Assembly: GCA_021826525.1 (NCBI GenBank)
Contig: JAKAZU010000006.1
Span: forward strand, 1 to 53,869
Direction of reading: 5' to 3'
Source: Thermoplasmata archaeon
GTDB taxonomy: Archaea > Thermoplasmatota > Thermoplasmata > UBA184
DNA: 53,869 nt
Shown here: positions 30,226-38,918 of the stretch, in pieces
Numbering within the stretch: position 1 is the stretch's first letter
Layout: every line of letters begins with the position of its first letter
Position numbers and translations under genes: made by a program
Notes under the pieces: model-generated
What the model was told of the DNA's origin: nothing
Seen by the model: the letters and a program-made list of their open reading frames with translations, nothing else
Databases searched by the model: none

Positions 30226-31131
30226 GTGTACCTCGGAGCTCACCTTGGAATTGCCCAAGGCTTGGACGTCGCCGCTGCGGAAGCCGAGCGGATCGGCTGC
30301 GAATCGCTGCAGATCTTCGCCAAAAGTCCTCAGATGTGGAAGGGCCCGCCGATCTCGCCCGAGGCTGCTGCCGGGTTTCGCGCCGCGGTCGCGGCCCACC
30401 ACCTGAGAGCGACCGCCGTGCATCACGGGTACCTTCTCAACCTCGCCCACCCCTCCGACGCGCGTCGCGCGCAATCGGACCGGGCCTTCCGGGACGAGCT
30501 CGACCGGGCGGAGCTGCTCGGGGTGGACGCGCTGATCTTCCACCCCGGCGCGCATCTGGGCTCCGGCGTGGAAGCCGGGGTGGCTCGAATCGCGGACGCG
30601 TTGAACGCCGCGATCGCCGCCACGCCCACCTACCGAGTGCGCGCCCTGCTCGAGAATTCGGCAGGACAAGGCACCACGGTCGGCTCGAGATTCGAGGAGC
30701 TCGCGGAGGTTCTGGACCGCGTCTCGAGACCAGATCGGGTGGGCGTGACCCTCGACACCTGCCATCTCTTCGCCGCGGGGTTCGACTTCCGCACACCGGA
30801 GGGGTACGGCGAGATGATGGACCACGTTCGAGGGACGATCCGCATCGAGCGCGTGCGCGCCTTTCACCTCAACGACTCGAAGTCCGATCTCGGTGCGCAT
30901 CTCGATCGTCACGAGAACATCGGAGCCGGCAAGATCGGACGGGAGGCGTTCCGCGCTCTCATCAACGACCCGCGCTGGGCCGCCGTCCCGGGATTCCTCG
31001 AAACCCCGCTGGACGACGACGATTACGTCCGCTACGCGCGAGACCTGCAGACGCTCCGCTCGCTCCGGAGCCGGCCGCGGAAGACGGCCGCGCGACGCTC
31101 TCGCCCTCGACGCGCCTCAACCATCAAATAG
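30226..31131 (+). CDS. nfo: Endonuclease IV (apurinic/apyrimidinic)
   Basis: 301 residues from GTG 30226, with TATA-like CCCTATCTCG about 28 bases upstream. All metal-site motifs of the AP endonuclease 2 TIM barrel are visible: YLGAHLG, VHHGYLLNLA, IFHPGAHLG, ALLENSAGQG, VTLDTCHLFAAGFD, FHLNDSKSDLGAHLDRHENI and the final FLETP. It nicks DNA 5' to abasic sites in base-excision repair, using three zinc ions. The basic C-terminal tail of 25 residues (RPRKTAARRSRPRR) is an extension that may aid DNA binding. Confidence 0.94.
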   Translation: MYLGAHLGIAQGLDVAAAEAERIGCESLQIFAKSPQMWKGPPISPEAAAGFRAAVAAHHLRATAVHHGYLLNLAHPSDARRAQSDRAFRDELDRAELLGVDALIFHPGAHLGSGVEAGVARIADALNAAIAATPTYRVRALLENSAGQGTTVGSRFEELAEVLDRVSRPDRVGVTLDTCHLFAAGFDFRTPEGYGEMMDHVRGTIRIERVRAFHLNDSKSDLGAHLDRHENIGAGKIGREAFRALINDPRWAAVPGFLETPLDDDDYVRYARDLQTLRSLRSRPRKTAARRSRPRRASTIK

Positions 31132-31267
31132 ATCGCGACGCCATGCGAACGCGTCGATGGGCGTCTCGCCGATGGAGGGCACTTTCGCGGCCCATGCGAC
31201 GGCCGCGAACGCCGGCGGGACCGAACGTGCGGCCTCGCCGTCGGAGGGGCGGGCCTAGGGGCGCGTC

Positions 31268-32230
31268 ATGACCGATATGGCTCCCGTGGCGAGGAAAGAG
31301 AGCCTGCGCGATGCATACGGCGAGACGCTCGTGAGCCTTGGGGAAGCGGATGCGAACCTTGTCGTGCTGGATGCGGGCCCCACGGGGTTCGTCTACTCGA
31401 GAGCGTTTGCCGCGCGATTTCCCGACCGAGCCGTCGTCGTCGACCCGACGGGTCCAACGATGATGGCGAGGGCCGCCGAACTTTCCCGTTCCACCCGCAC
31501 CGTTTTCGCAAACACGTACGCCGCCCTTGCGGCCGGCCCCGCTTACGACCCGATCCGTCGATCGATATGCACGGCCCATGCGAACGTGAAGATCGTTGCT
31601 ACCCACGGCCCGACCCCCGTCGATGCGAACGGAGGAACCCCCTCCATGATGGAGGACCTCGGCCTCATGCGGGGCCTCCCCGGTATGACGGTGATCGTGC
31701 CGGGGGACGCGCCCACCACGCGCTCCGCGGTCCGCGCGGTCGCAGGATTCCACGGGCCGGCCTATCTCCGCCTCGCGCGCGAGGACCTTCCCACGGTCAC
31801 CGACGGGACGTTCGTCATCGGCCGAGCGAATGAGCTCCGCGGCGGCTCGGACCTCACGATCATCGCGATCGGCACCCTACTGGCGCGCGCGCTGGCCGTC
31901 GCGGACGAGCTCGGGCGGGTGGGGATCTCGGCCCGCGTCCTCGACCTCGCTTCGGTCAAGCCGGTAGACATCGCCGGACTCGTGCGAGCCGCGCGGGACA
32001 CCGGCGCGATCCTAGTGCTCGAGGAGCACACCGTCGAAACGGGGATCGGAGCGCTCGTCGCCGCTACGACGAGCGAGAACTACCCGATCCCGGTGCGCCG
32101 GGTAGGGGTCCCGGACGTCTTTGCCGAGAATGGCGAGACCGAGGCGATCCTCGACCACCTCGGACTGTCGACATCCCGCATCATGGACGAGGCGTGGGAG
32201 CTCCTCGAGCTACGGGGCAAGGTTCAGTAG
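31268..32230 (+). CDS. Transketolase, C-terminal subunit (split form)
   Basis: 320 residues from ATG 31268. It contains the pyrimidine-binding and C-terminal domains of transketolase: [63 protein letters not shown] and the later [13 protein letters not shown]. Archaeal transketolases are commonly split in two adjacent genes; here the N-terminal, thiamine-diphosphate-pyrophosphate-binding subunit is not in the window, as endonuclease IV lies upstream. It is followed after 26 bases by transaldolase. Expected reaction: two-carbon transfer between sugar phosphates. Confidence 0.9.
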   Translation: MTDMAPVARKESLRDAYGETLVSLGEADANLVVLDAGPTGFVYSRAFAARFPDRAVVVDPTGPTMMARAAELSRSTRTVFANTYAALAAGPAYDPIRRSICTAHANVKIVATHGPTPVDANGGTPSMMEDLGLMRGLPGMTVIVPGDAPTTRSAVRAVAGFHGPAYLRLAREDLPTVTDGTFVIGRANELRGGSDLTIIAIGTLLARALAVADELGRVGISARVLDLASVKPVDIAGLVRAARDTGAILVLEEHTVETGIGALVAATTSENYPIPVRRVGVPDVFAENGETEAILDHLGLSTSRIMDEAWELLELRGKVQ

Positions 32231-32256
32231 GGGGTCTGCGTTCGGTCGCCGATGCC

Positions 32257-32904
32257 ATGAAGCTGTTCCTCGACACCGCGAGCGTGAAAGAGATCCGCAC
32301 GATGTGGGAGATCGGGATCCTGGACGGGGTCACGACGAACCCGACCCTCGTCGCGAAGGAAGGCCGCAAGTTCGAAGAGGTCCTCCGCGAGATCTGCGCG
32401 CTCGGCGTGCCGAGCGTCTCGGCAGAGGTCGTCGCGACCGACGTCGAAGGAATGCTCCGCGAGGGGCGGCACCTGCGGGGCCTGCACCCTTCGATCTACG
32501 TCAAGGTCCCGATGACGCCCGCCGGGCTCCAGGCGACGAAGACCCTCGCGAGCGAAGGGACCCGGGTCAACATGACGCTCGTCTTCAGCGCCAACCAGGC
32601 TCTCCTCGCTGCCAAGGTCGGCGCCGCCTATGTGAGCCCGTTCATCGGACGCCTGGACGATCAGGGGGAGGTGGGCATGGAGCTCATCCGGGACATCGTC
32701 GCGATCTACTCCAACTACCGCTTCTCGACCGAGATCCTCGTGGCCAGCGTGCGGCATCCGGTCCACGTGCTCGAGGCGGCAAAGCTCGGAGCCCACATCG
32801 CTACCATGCCCTACGCGGTGATGGAGAAGCTCGTCCAGCACCCGTTGACCGACCTCGGTCTCGCTCGGTTCCTGAAAGACTGGGAAAAGGTCCCGAGGGG
32901 CTGA
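32257..32904 (+). CDS. tal: Transaldolase (small TalC/FSA-type)
   Basis: 215 residues from ATG 32257. Signature [40 protein letters not shown] (Schiff-base Lys), [14 protein letters not shown] and [11 protein letters not shown] are those of the short transaldolase/fructose-6-phosphate aldolase family. It catalyses dihydroxyacetone-unit transfer in the non-oxidative pentose phosphate pathway. Sits directly after the transketolase half, with which it is probably co-transcribed. A decision between transaldolase and fructose-6-phosphate aldolase activity is not possible by eye. Confidence 0.93.
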   Translation: MKLFLDTASVKEIRTMWEIGILDGVTTNPTLVAKEGRKFEEVLREICALGVPSVSAEVVATDVEGMLREGRHLRGLHPSIYVKVPMTPAGLQATKTLASEGTRVNMTLVFSANQALLAAKVGAAYVSPFIGRLDDQGEVGMELIRDIVAIYSNYRFSTEILVASVRHPVHVLEAAKLGAHIATMPYAVMEKLVQHPLTDLGLARFLKDWEKVPRG

Positions 32905-32950
32905 GCCGCGGCGCGGGGGTTATCGGCTCGGCCGCACTGCCCCCTTCGGC

Positions 32951-33235
32951 GTGAGCGACCCGGATCTGTTGGGCAAGTATCTGCGCGTGACCCGCGAGGC
33001 GCTCGCCCGCGTGGGACCCGCCCCTCCGTCGCGTTCGTTCCTCGCGACGGCGGCCGATGATGTCCTGCAGATGGCGCGCGCCTACCTCGCCGACGCCGAG
33101 CACTTCGAGCGCTCGGGGGACCGGGAGCGTGCGCTCGCCGCCGTGAGCTACGCGCACGGATGGATCGACGCGGGGGTTCGGCTCGGCCTGCTGGACGGAG
33201 GCGACGATGACTCGAGGTTCACGCTCTACCGGTAG
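32951..33235 (+). CDS. DUF357 family protein
   Basis: 94 residues from GTG 32951, with TATA-like GTTATCGG about 28 bases upstream. The archaeal DUF357 pattern is clear: DDVLQMARAYLADAEHFERS, then ALAAVSYAHGWIDAGVRLGL. All-helical, cytoplasmic, function not established to my knowledge. It overlaps the translin gene by 29 bases. Confidence 0.8.
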   Translation: MSDPDLLGKYLRVTREALARVGPAPPSRSFLATAADDVLQMARAYLADAEHFERSGDRERALAAVSYAHGWIDAGVRLGLLDGGDDDSRFTLYR

Positions 33236-33866
33236 GACCGGCTGGTCTCCCGGGATCCCGGAAGCCACCGTTCGCGCGATCGAGACCCACCTCTCCGAAC
33301 GCGAGGCGCGGCGGGAGCGGATCCACACCGACGCGCGCAACCTGCGCCGGGCCGCGCAGGGGGTGATGATCCTCTTGCACGAGGGAAAGCCGGCCGAAGG
33401 AGCCGCGCGGCGCCTCGGACGGGACCTACGCGCGCTCGTCCGCGCGGCCCGGGCGGCGTGGGGCTCCGAGGCCGGGCTCGCCCGCGACGCAATCCAGGAA
33501 GCGGTGGAAGCACTCCTGCTCGTGGCCATCGATCGCGGCCGGCCGCTTCCGTCGCCCGCGGACATGGGGGTGGACCCCGAACCGTACCTCCTCGGCCTCG
33601 GAGACGTCGTAGGGGAGGTCCGCCGGCGCGCGCTGCTGCAACTGGCTTCGGACGATCTCGAGTCGGCCGAGGCGTCGGTACGATTGATGGAACATCTGTA
33701 CCAAACTCTAATGCGGTTCGACACCACGCGGGCGATCGTGCCGCTAAAGCCGAAGCAGGATACCGCCCGCTCGCTGCTCGAACGGACCCGGGGCGAGGTC
33801 GTCCTCGCGCGAGTGCATGCCCGCTACCGCGGGGCATCGCTCCCCTCCGTTGCGGAGGAGCCGTGA
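33207..33866 (+). CDS. Translin/TRAX-family RNA-binding nuclease
   Basis: 219 residues from ATG 33207. Helical protein with the translin landmarks ILLHEGKPAEGAARRLGRDL, AIQEAVEALLLVAIDRGRPL (acidic residues at the position of the TRAX-type catalytic site), PEPYLLGLGDVVGEVRRRAL and LMEHLYQTLMRFD. Archaeal homologues form octameric, C3PO-like barrels that cleave RNA. It overlaps the DUF357 gene by 29 bases and couples to the following phosphorylase by a GTGA overlap. The N-terminal 25 residues are unconserved. Confidence 0.88.
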   Translation: MTRGSRSTGRTGWSPGIPEATVRAIETHLSEREARRERIHTDARNLRRAAQGVMILLHEGKPAEGAARRLGRDLRALVRAARAAWGSEAGLARDAIQEAVEALLLVAIDRGRPLPSPADMGVDPEPYLLGLGDVVGEVRRRALLQLASDDLESAEASVRLMEHLYQTLMRFDTTRAIVPLKPKQDTARSLLERTRGEVVLARVHARYRGASLPSVAEEP

Positions 33867-34657
33867 ACGACTCGGCCCGGACCACGATCGCGGTCGTGGG
33901 GGGCTCGGGGGTCACCGGCATCTTCGAGAAGGGGGCGACCGTTCGCCACCGGGTCGGCACACCGTGGGGTCCCCCTTCCGGACCCATCGAGGAGGGTACG
34001 GTCGGGGGCGTCCGAGTGCTCTTCCTGCCTCGTCATGGGCCGGGCCACACGATCCCGCCCCACATGGTGAACTACCGCGCCAACGTCGATGCGCTGATCG
34101 GCCTCGGAGCGCAGGCGATCGTGACCGTAAGCTCGGTCGGATCGTTGCGCGAGGACCTGTCTCCCGGGACGTTCGTGCTTCCCGACCAGTTCGTCGATTT
34201 CACGAAGCGCCGGCCCACGACCTTCTATGACGGAGGACGCGTGATGCACGTCAGTCTCGCCGATCCGTTCTGTCCCGACCTCCTTTCGGCGGCGAAGGCC
34301 ACGGGGGCTCAGCTCGGGATCCCGTTCGCCGAGAAACGGACGTACGTGTGCGTCGAGGGGCCGCGATTCTCTACCCGTGCGGAGTCGAAGTTCTTCCGAG
34401 GGTTCGCCGACATCATCGGGATGACCCTGGTTCCCGAGGTCACGCTCGCTCGGGAGCGGGGAATCTGCTACGCGTGCCTCGCGATGGTCACGGACTTCGA
34501 CGTGTGGGCCGATCGTCCGGTCGAGCTCGCGGAGATGCTGAAGGTCATGTCGAACAACGTCGAGCGGATGCAGAAGGTCCTTTCGAGCCTGATCCCGGCG
34601 CTCGCGCACCGTCCGACGTGCCAGTGCGCCCACGCGCTCGACAGCGCCGGGGTATGA
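33863..34657 (+). CDS. mtnP: S-methyl-5'-thioadenosine phosphorylase (MTAP/PNP family)
   Basis: 264 residues from GTG 33863, overlapping the translin stop as GTGA. Motifs: AVVGGSGVTGIF, PRHGPGHTIPPHMVNYRAN, VSSVGSLREDLSPG, VCVEGPRFSTRAESKFFR and the purine-binding MVTDFDVWA. It cleaves methylthioadenosine from polyamine and methionine metabolism into adenine and methylthioribose-1-phosphate; a thioinosine or broader purine-nucleoside preference cannot be excluded. Convergent with rpoK, six bases apart. The open frame further upstream (from 33458) lies over the translin gene and is not part of it. Confidence 0.93.
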   Translation: MNDSARTTIAVVGGSGVTGIFEKGATVRHRVGTPWGPPSGPIEEGTVGGVRVLFLPRHGPGHTIPPHMVNYRANVDALIGLGAQAIVTVSSVGSLREDLSPGTFVLPDQFVDFTKRRPTTFYDGGRVMHVSLADPFCPDLLSAAKATGAQLGIPFAEKRTYVCVEGPRFSTRAESKFFRGFADIIGMTLVPEVTLARERGICYACLAMVTDFDVWADRPVELAEMLKVMSNNVERMQKVLSSLIPALAHRPTCQCAHALDSAGV

Positions 34658-34663
34658 CCCGAC

Positions 34664-34915
34664 TCACTCGTTGCGGACGCGGCGTACCGCGATCGGGATC
34701 ACGCCGGCATCGAACTCGTGCTCGGCGATCTCCACGGGATCGATGAGCTCCGCGGGGACGTCGGTCAAGATGGGGGCTCCCAAGGAGATCTGCAACGCAC
34801 GGGCGCCGAGTATCCGGGCCCGCTCGAAGCGGGTGAATTGTTCCGGTCCCTTGGGTTGGCTGTTGGTGAGCGACGGCACGGCCAACTCCTCGGGGCCGCG
34901 CAAGCTCGCGGCCAT
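34664..34915 (-). CDS. rpoK: DNA-directed RNA polymerase subunit K (RpoK/Rpb6)
   Basis: 83 residues from ATG 34915, with a TATA-like CGTAAATAC about 27-33 bases upstream. The conserved core [27 protein letters not shown] and [20 protein letters not shown] is that of archaeal K/eukaryotic Rpb6, which stabilises the largest subunit. The N-terminal 30 residues are family-variable. Longer reading to 34999 crosses the promoter and is rejected. Confidence 0.93.
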   Translation of the reverse strand: MAASLRGPEELAVPSLTNSQPKGPEQFTRFERARILGARALQISLGAPILTDVPAELIDPVEIAEHEFDAGVIPIAVRRVRNE

Positions 34916-34941
34916 TAGAGAGTCGCCCACCCGGGGGAAGG

Positions 34942-34948
34942 TATTTAC
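34942..34948 (-). promoter_or_regulatory. TATA box for rpoK
   Basis: GTAAATA on the minus strand, 27-33 bases before the RpoK ATG. Confidence 0.55.
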
Positions 34949-35061
34949 GGTTTGCTTGGACGTCAGCGTGTGGCGGCGCCCGTCGCCCCGCCCCGGCATC
35001 GGCCGGACCGTTCGTTCGCGAGCACCGGCACCAAATTAGACCTGGAAGGAGTTCGGTCGGC

Positions 35062-36117
35062 GTGGCGCACCCGTCTCTCGACTACTATCGACTGCTCTTG
35101 CGCCGGCTCTGGAAGTTCCTGCTGGCCTATGTGAGTCTGCTCGTTGCGGCGGCGGCAGGTTTCAACTACCTCGAGTACGACGGCCACGATGCGTTCACAT
35201 CGTTCTATTGGGCGGTCATCACGATATCCACCGTCGGGTACGGGGACGTCTATCCGACGACGACCTACGCCCGTGCGTTCACGATTGCCGTCATCCTGAT
35301 CGCCGTCTTCTTGGTCGCCTACCTAATCTCTATCATCATCAGCGTAGTGACGGAGTCCTCCCGCAACCGTTCCATGGGGATACTGGGTACCGACTTCAAG
35401 GGCCACACGGTCGTCATCGGGTACGGGTCGACCGGCCGCACGGCCGTGCGCGAGCTCCTCGCGACCGGCCAGCGGATTGCCGTCGTGACGAACGACGCGG
35501 ACGAGGTGCCGAACATCCGCTCGCTGGCCGGCGAGGACCGCCTGTTCGTCACCTACTTCACGAGCGGCGAGCGCGAGGTACTGGACCGCGTGTCGGTTGC
35601 GACCGCGAGCGCCGTCATCGTATGCACGGCCGATGACACCTCGAACCTCGTCATCGCGCTCGCCGTTCGCACCGCCGCGCCGAACGCCCGACTGGTCGTA
35701 TCGGTGAGCCGCTCGGAACTCAAGAAGACCCTGCTCTTGGCCGGCGTCACGTACGTCACGAGCCCGGCCGAGATGGGCGGCCGCTTGCTGGCGAACGCGT
35801 CGCTCAAGCCCGACGTCGCGAACGCCTTCGAGAACCTGACCACCGCGAGCTACGGCGTCGACATCGCCGAATTCTCCCTGACCGAGAACACGCCGATCTC
35901 CTCCGAGTCGCTGAGCGAGGCCGAGCGGCTCACGCGAGCCGCTTCCGATTGTCTCGTGGTCGGATACGCGCGCCGGGATCAGGGCGGCGAGTTTCACACG
36001 ATCCTGAACCCGCCTTCAACGTTCGCGTTCCGGCCCGGCGACCAGATCCTGGTGATGGGTTCCCAGGAGAACTTGCGCAAGTTCCAACGATGGATGGGGG
36101 TTCCGCCCGGGCGCTGA
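35062..36117 (+). CDS. Potassium channel with RCK/TrkA-N domain
   Basis: 351 residues from GTG 35062, TATA-like CAAATTAG about 26 bases upstream. Two membrane helices flank a pore with the K+ selectivity filter TVGYGD (57-62). The RCK domain starts near 112 with the Rossmann loop GYGSTG (120-125) and continues to a TrkA-C-like end (FAFRPGDQILVMGSQENL). The layout is that of MthK-type ligand-gated channels. There is no internal Met corresponding to a separately translated RCK domain immediately after the pore, except Met105 (SMGILGT), which lies close to where MthK has its own. It precedes a permease gene by ten bases. Confidence 0.92.
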   Translation: MAHPSLDYYRLLLRRLWKFLLAYVSLLVAAAAGFNYLEYDGHDAFTSFYWAVITISTVGYGDVYPTTTYARAFTIAVILIAVFLVAYLISIIISVVTESSRNRSMGILGTDFKGHTVVIGYGSTGRTAVRELLATGQRIAVVTNDADEVPNIRSLAGEDRLFVTYFTSGEREVLDRVSVATASAVIVCTADDTSNLVIALAVRTAAPNARLVVSVSRSELKKTLLLAGVTYVTSPAEMGGRLLANASLKPDVANAFENLTTASYGVDIAEFSLTENTPISSESLSEAERLTRAASDCLVVGYARRDQGGEFHTILNPPSTFAFRPGDQILVMGSQENLRKFQRWMGVPPGR

Positions 36118-36126
36118 GGGCCCCCG

Positions 36127-37404
36127 ATGTGGACCCTCTCGGCGGCGGCCGCGCTCACCGTCTTCGCGGTCGCGATTCTCTTCGTGGCACTGTTCGAGCG
36201 CTATCGGCTGGTCACGGTCGGCGTGGCCGCCGCGGCGTCGCTCGCGATCGGGTGGGTCACTCCGTCCGAGCTGATCCCGAGCGGACTCGCCGCGAACGGT
36301 TCGCTGATCGAGTGGAACGCGATCGCGCTCCTCGCGGGCCTTCTCGTCTACGCGGCGTTGCTCGGGGCCATCGGCCTCCCTCGCTGGGCCGCGCTCCGCC
36401 TCATCACCCATCTGCGGGGAAGCCCGGTCGCCGTGTACCTCGCCCTCGCGGGGCTCGCCTTCGGGCTCTCGATGGTGCTCAACTCGCTCGCGGTCGTCCT
36501 GCTCCTCGTGCCGGTCTCGCTGGAGGCTGCGCGGGAGTTGCGTCTGAACCCCCTGCCGTTCCTGTTCGTCGAGATCATGAGCGCGAACCTCGGGGGCACC
36601 GCCACGCTCATCGGGAGCCCCCCGAATCTCGTCCTGGGCTCGGCGTTCTCCCTTCCGTTCGCCGGATTCCTAGAGCACGCCACGCTCCCGGCGCTGGCAG
36701 CGCTCGGGGTGAGCGTCGCTTGGTTCTTGGGCCGGATCCCGAAGCAACCCTCCGAAGGAGCGCTCCCTCTCACGCCGGCGCCTCATCTCGACCGTGCGCA
36801 CGCTGCGGTCGCGCTCGCCGGGCTCGTGGCCATCGTCGGCGCGCTCGTTGACGCGACCAACCTCGGGATCCCCCTCTGGACGATCGGTATCGCGGCCGGA
36901 GCGCTCGGTCTCGCGATTGCCGGCGGACGGTTCGCGCGGGGCCTGCTTCGGGACTTCGACTGGTCCACGGTGCTCTTCCTCCTCTTCCTGTTCGTCCTGG
37001 TCGGAGCGCTCGTGGAGACCGGGGTCATCGGCCAATTCGCTTCCGGCGTTGAGAGCGCGGGGATATCGAACCCCTACGAGCTCGGCCTCCTCCTCCTGTG
37101 GACGCTCGGATTCGCCTCCGCGTTCGTGGACAACCTCCCGCTGGCCGCGATCACCGTCCCTCTCCTTCGGAGCCTGGGGACCGCGAGCGGCGTGTCGACC
37201 TCTCCGCTCGCCTACTCGGCCGCAATCGGCATGGGCGTGGGCGGTAACGGCACTCCGATCGGCTCGATCTCGAACGTGACCGCGCTCACCGCGGCCGGTA
37301 GGGATGGAGTGAAGATCGGTTGGAGCGCGTATCTTCGCGCCGCACTGCCGGCCATGGTCCTCGGCCTTGCCGCCGCAAGCGCCGTCTGGCTGCTCGTCGG
37401 GTAG
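36127..37404 (+). CDS. SLC13/ArsB-NhaD superfamily permease
   Basis: 425 residues from ATG 36127 with about 10-11 membrane segments. The ion-transporter superfamily motif NLGGTATLIGSPPNLVLGSA (first half) and its pseudo-repeat GMGVGGNGTPIGSISNVTAL (second half) are clear, with FASAFVDNLPLAAITVPLL before the latter. It probably moves a dicarboxylate, sulfate, arsenite or Na+/H+; the substrate cannot be told. Ten bases behind the K+ channel gene, likely co-transcribed, so a role in ion homeostasis is a reasonable inference. Confidence 0.88.
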   Translation: MWTLSAAAALTVFAVAILFVALFERYRLVTVGVAAAASLAIGWVTPSELIPSGLAANGSLIEWNAIALLAGLLVYAALLGAIGLPRWAALRLITHLRGSPVAVYLALAGLAFGLSMVLNSLAVVLLLVPVSLEAARELRLNPLPFLFVEIMSANLGGTATLIGSPPNLVLGSAFSLPFAGFLEHATLPALAALGVSVAWFLGRIPKQPSEGALPLTPAPHLDRAHAAVALAGLVAIVGALVDATNLGIPLWTIGIAAGALGLAIAGGRFARGLLRDFDWSTVLFLLFLFVLVGALVETGVIGQFASGVESAGISNPYELGLLLLWTLGFASAFVDNLPLAAITVPLLRSLGTASGVSTSPLAYSAAIGMGVGGNGTPIGSISNVTALTAAGRDGVKIGWSAYLRAALPAMVLGLAAASAVWLLVG

Positions 37405-37941
37405 CGCCCTCCCGGATAGCCGCTTGCCCCGACTCCCGCAGACTATGGCATCCGAGTTTCCGTAGAACCGCGCCTTATCTCCTCCTCGCTAGGAATCCTC
37501 GGGAGAATCGGCTTCGAAGGCGCCTCGTTCGGCGGGTACCCCGATCCGAGCTTCTCTTGGATGCTCAGCCCCACTATCCGGTAGCCGTATCGGGGGCCGG
37601 CCTCGTCCCTATCTCGCGGTCGGCTTATCTTTCCCGATCGGGCGCTCTCCTCTTCGCCCCGGTCGTGCAGGGGGCGTAGGTCCATTTCGATATCGTCGCG
37701 CGATCCGCACCGGTACCCTCCTGCCGGGAGAACGGTGTGACCATGACCCGGGCGCGGACAACTTTCACCGAGGGCCCCCCTCCACAGCGGCGTTGGCCAA
37801 ACCGGGCCGTTATCGGCCGGCGGAGAACCCTTCGGGGAAGTGATCTCGGCGGGGACGAAGGCGAGCCTCGGTGACCGGATCGAGAACTACGGAGGCACGA
37901 AGCAGATCGGGCCCGGCCGACATTCCCTGACGCGCTCCGCG
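37405..37941. other. Long intergenic region, no gene identified
   Basis: About 540 bases. I looked for RNase P RNA, SRP RNA and C/D-box sequence motifs and saw none. TATA-like CTTATC elements occur near 37471 and 37626 on the plus strand. Weak open frames on both strands lack recognisable features. Could hold an unrecognised RNA. Confidence 0.35.
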
Positions 37942-38361
37942 TTAGGGAAACGAACCCGGCGGAGCGATGCCCGAGGGACCCCCGATCGCGGTCCAGAAAT
38001 TGTCCTGCCAGAAGTCAACCTCTTCTTGGACCCGGCGCAGCGGAACGATGCGAAGCCCGCCCCGCACGGCATCCTCCCGTCGATGGCGCAGTTCGTCGAC
38101 GGACTCGTGGGAGAGCTCTTCGAGGACCTTCTCGAGGTCGGACTTGAACCCCAGATCCAGGATACGATCCGGATGCCGCAGCACGATCCGAAAGTGATGC
38201 TGCGAGCCCGAGCCCTGGACCCGGAGCACCTGCCAGCTGAGATGCTCTTGGCGTTCGGCTGCGAGGCGGAAGGCGGCGAGGTTGCCGAGAGACTCCGCGA
38301 TGAAGTTGTCGTCGGAGAGTCCCGGGCGCAGATAGATCCCGACTTCGATGCCCCGATGCAT
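37942..38361 (-). CDS. Hypothetical protein (139 aa)
   Basis: From ATG 38361 on the minus strand. The frame has protein-like composition: DDNFIAESLGNLAAFRLAAE, VLRVQGSGSQHHFRIVLRHP and LDLGFKSDLEKVLEELSHES, ending in an aromatic/acidic EEVDFWQDNFW. No family recognised. The opposite-strand frame of 282 codons covering the same bases is more repetitive and is treated as its shadow. A small frame of the same strand ends 23 bases upstream and may be co-transcribed. Confidence 0.5.
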   Translation of the reverse strand: MHRGIEVGIYLRPGLSDDNFIAESLGNLAAFRLAAERQEHLSWQVLRVQGSGSQHHFRIVLRHPDRILDLGFKSDLEKVLEELSHESVDELRHRREDAVRGGLRIVPLRRVQEEVDFWQDNFWTAIGGPSGIAPPGSFP

Positions 38362-38384
38362 ACGTTGAGCCTTCCCTCCCGTGC

Positions 38385-38552
38385 TTATTCCAGCGGTCGT
38401 TCCGAACGAAGCGACGAGGGGTCTCCTACGGGGTTCGAAGGTCGACCGCGCCGCACTTCGTGGTCCCGGCTCGCCAACTTATCGTGCACCTCCAAGGCAG
38501 TCTCCTGGAGGCCGGGAACGCAAAAAGTGGGTCCGGTGACTTCGACGTGCAT
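38385..38552 (-). CDS. Possible small protein (55 aa)
   Basis: ATG 38552 opens 55 codons (MHVEVTGPTFCVPGLQETAL, then EVHDKLASRDHEVRRGRPSN). A TATA-like GATATATC at about 38584-38591 on the minus strand lies some 33 bases upstream, and the hypothetical gene at 38361 follows after 23 bases. The promoter spacing supports it, but the short length and lack of homology keep this tentative. Confidence 0.35.
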   Translation of the reverse strand: MHVEVTGPTFCVPGLQETALEVHDKLASRDHEVRRGRPSNPVGDPSSLRSERPLE

Positions 38553-38669
38553 ACTGCGTATCGAAGTAATCAGCCGTCTCGGGGATATATCAGCGAGGCA
38601 GACTCCCTTCCATGGTCCGAACGGTCCGGCACGGAGCCGGGGGCCGGTCAGGGGCCACTCGCACGCGAG

Positions 38670-38743
38670 TGCGGGCACCGGGATTTGAACCCGAGTTATA
38701 GGCTTGGCAAGCCTACGTGATAACCAGACTACACTATGCCCGC
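38670..38743 (-). tRNA. tRNA-Gly (GCC)
   Basis: Minus-strand cloverleaf: acceptor GCGGGCA/TGCCCGC, anticodon stem TAGGC/GCCTA with loop TTGCCAA (anticodon GCC), T arm TCGGG-TTCAAAT-CCCGG, discriminator A. 74 nucleotides, no intron, CCA not encoded. A CTTTTGTAGG TATA-like tract lies about 27 bases upstream. Confidence 0.92.
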
Positions 38744-38918
38744 AGCCGGCACGCGATGAGTGGCATTCCTACAAAAGACCTCTCGCCCGAACCCTGGGTC
38801 CGCTGCCGCGACCCGTTTCCGCCGTAGATTCCCTGGGGGAACGCTTGCCCGTGGCGACGAGGAGCCGCCGGCCGAGGAGTGTCTAATAGAAGTGCCCACT
38901 CGTCGCCTCGAGGCGCGG

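Noticed and set aside
37405..37941. RNase P or SRP RNA in the large gap
   Set aside because: No GAGGAAAGTC, ACAGAA or GGAAGG...GAGCAG-type core motifs were found on either strand.
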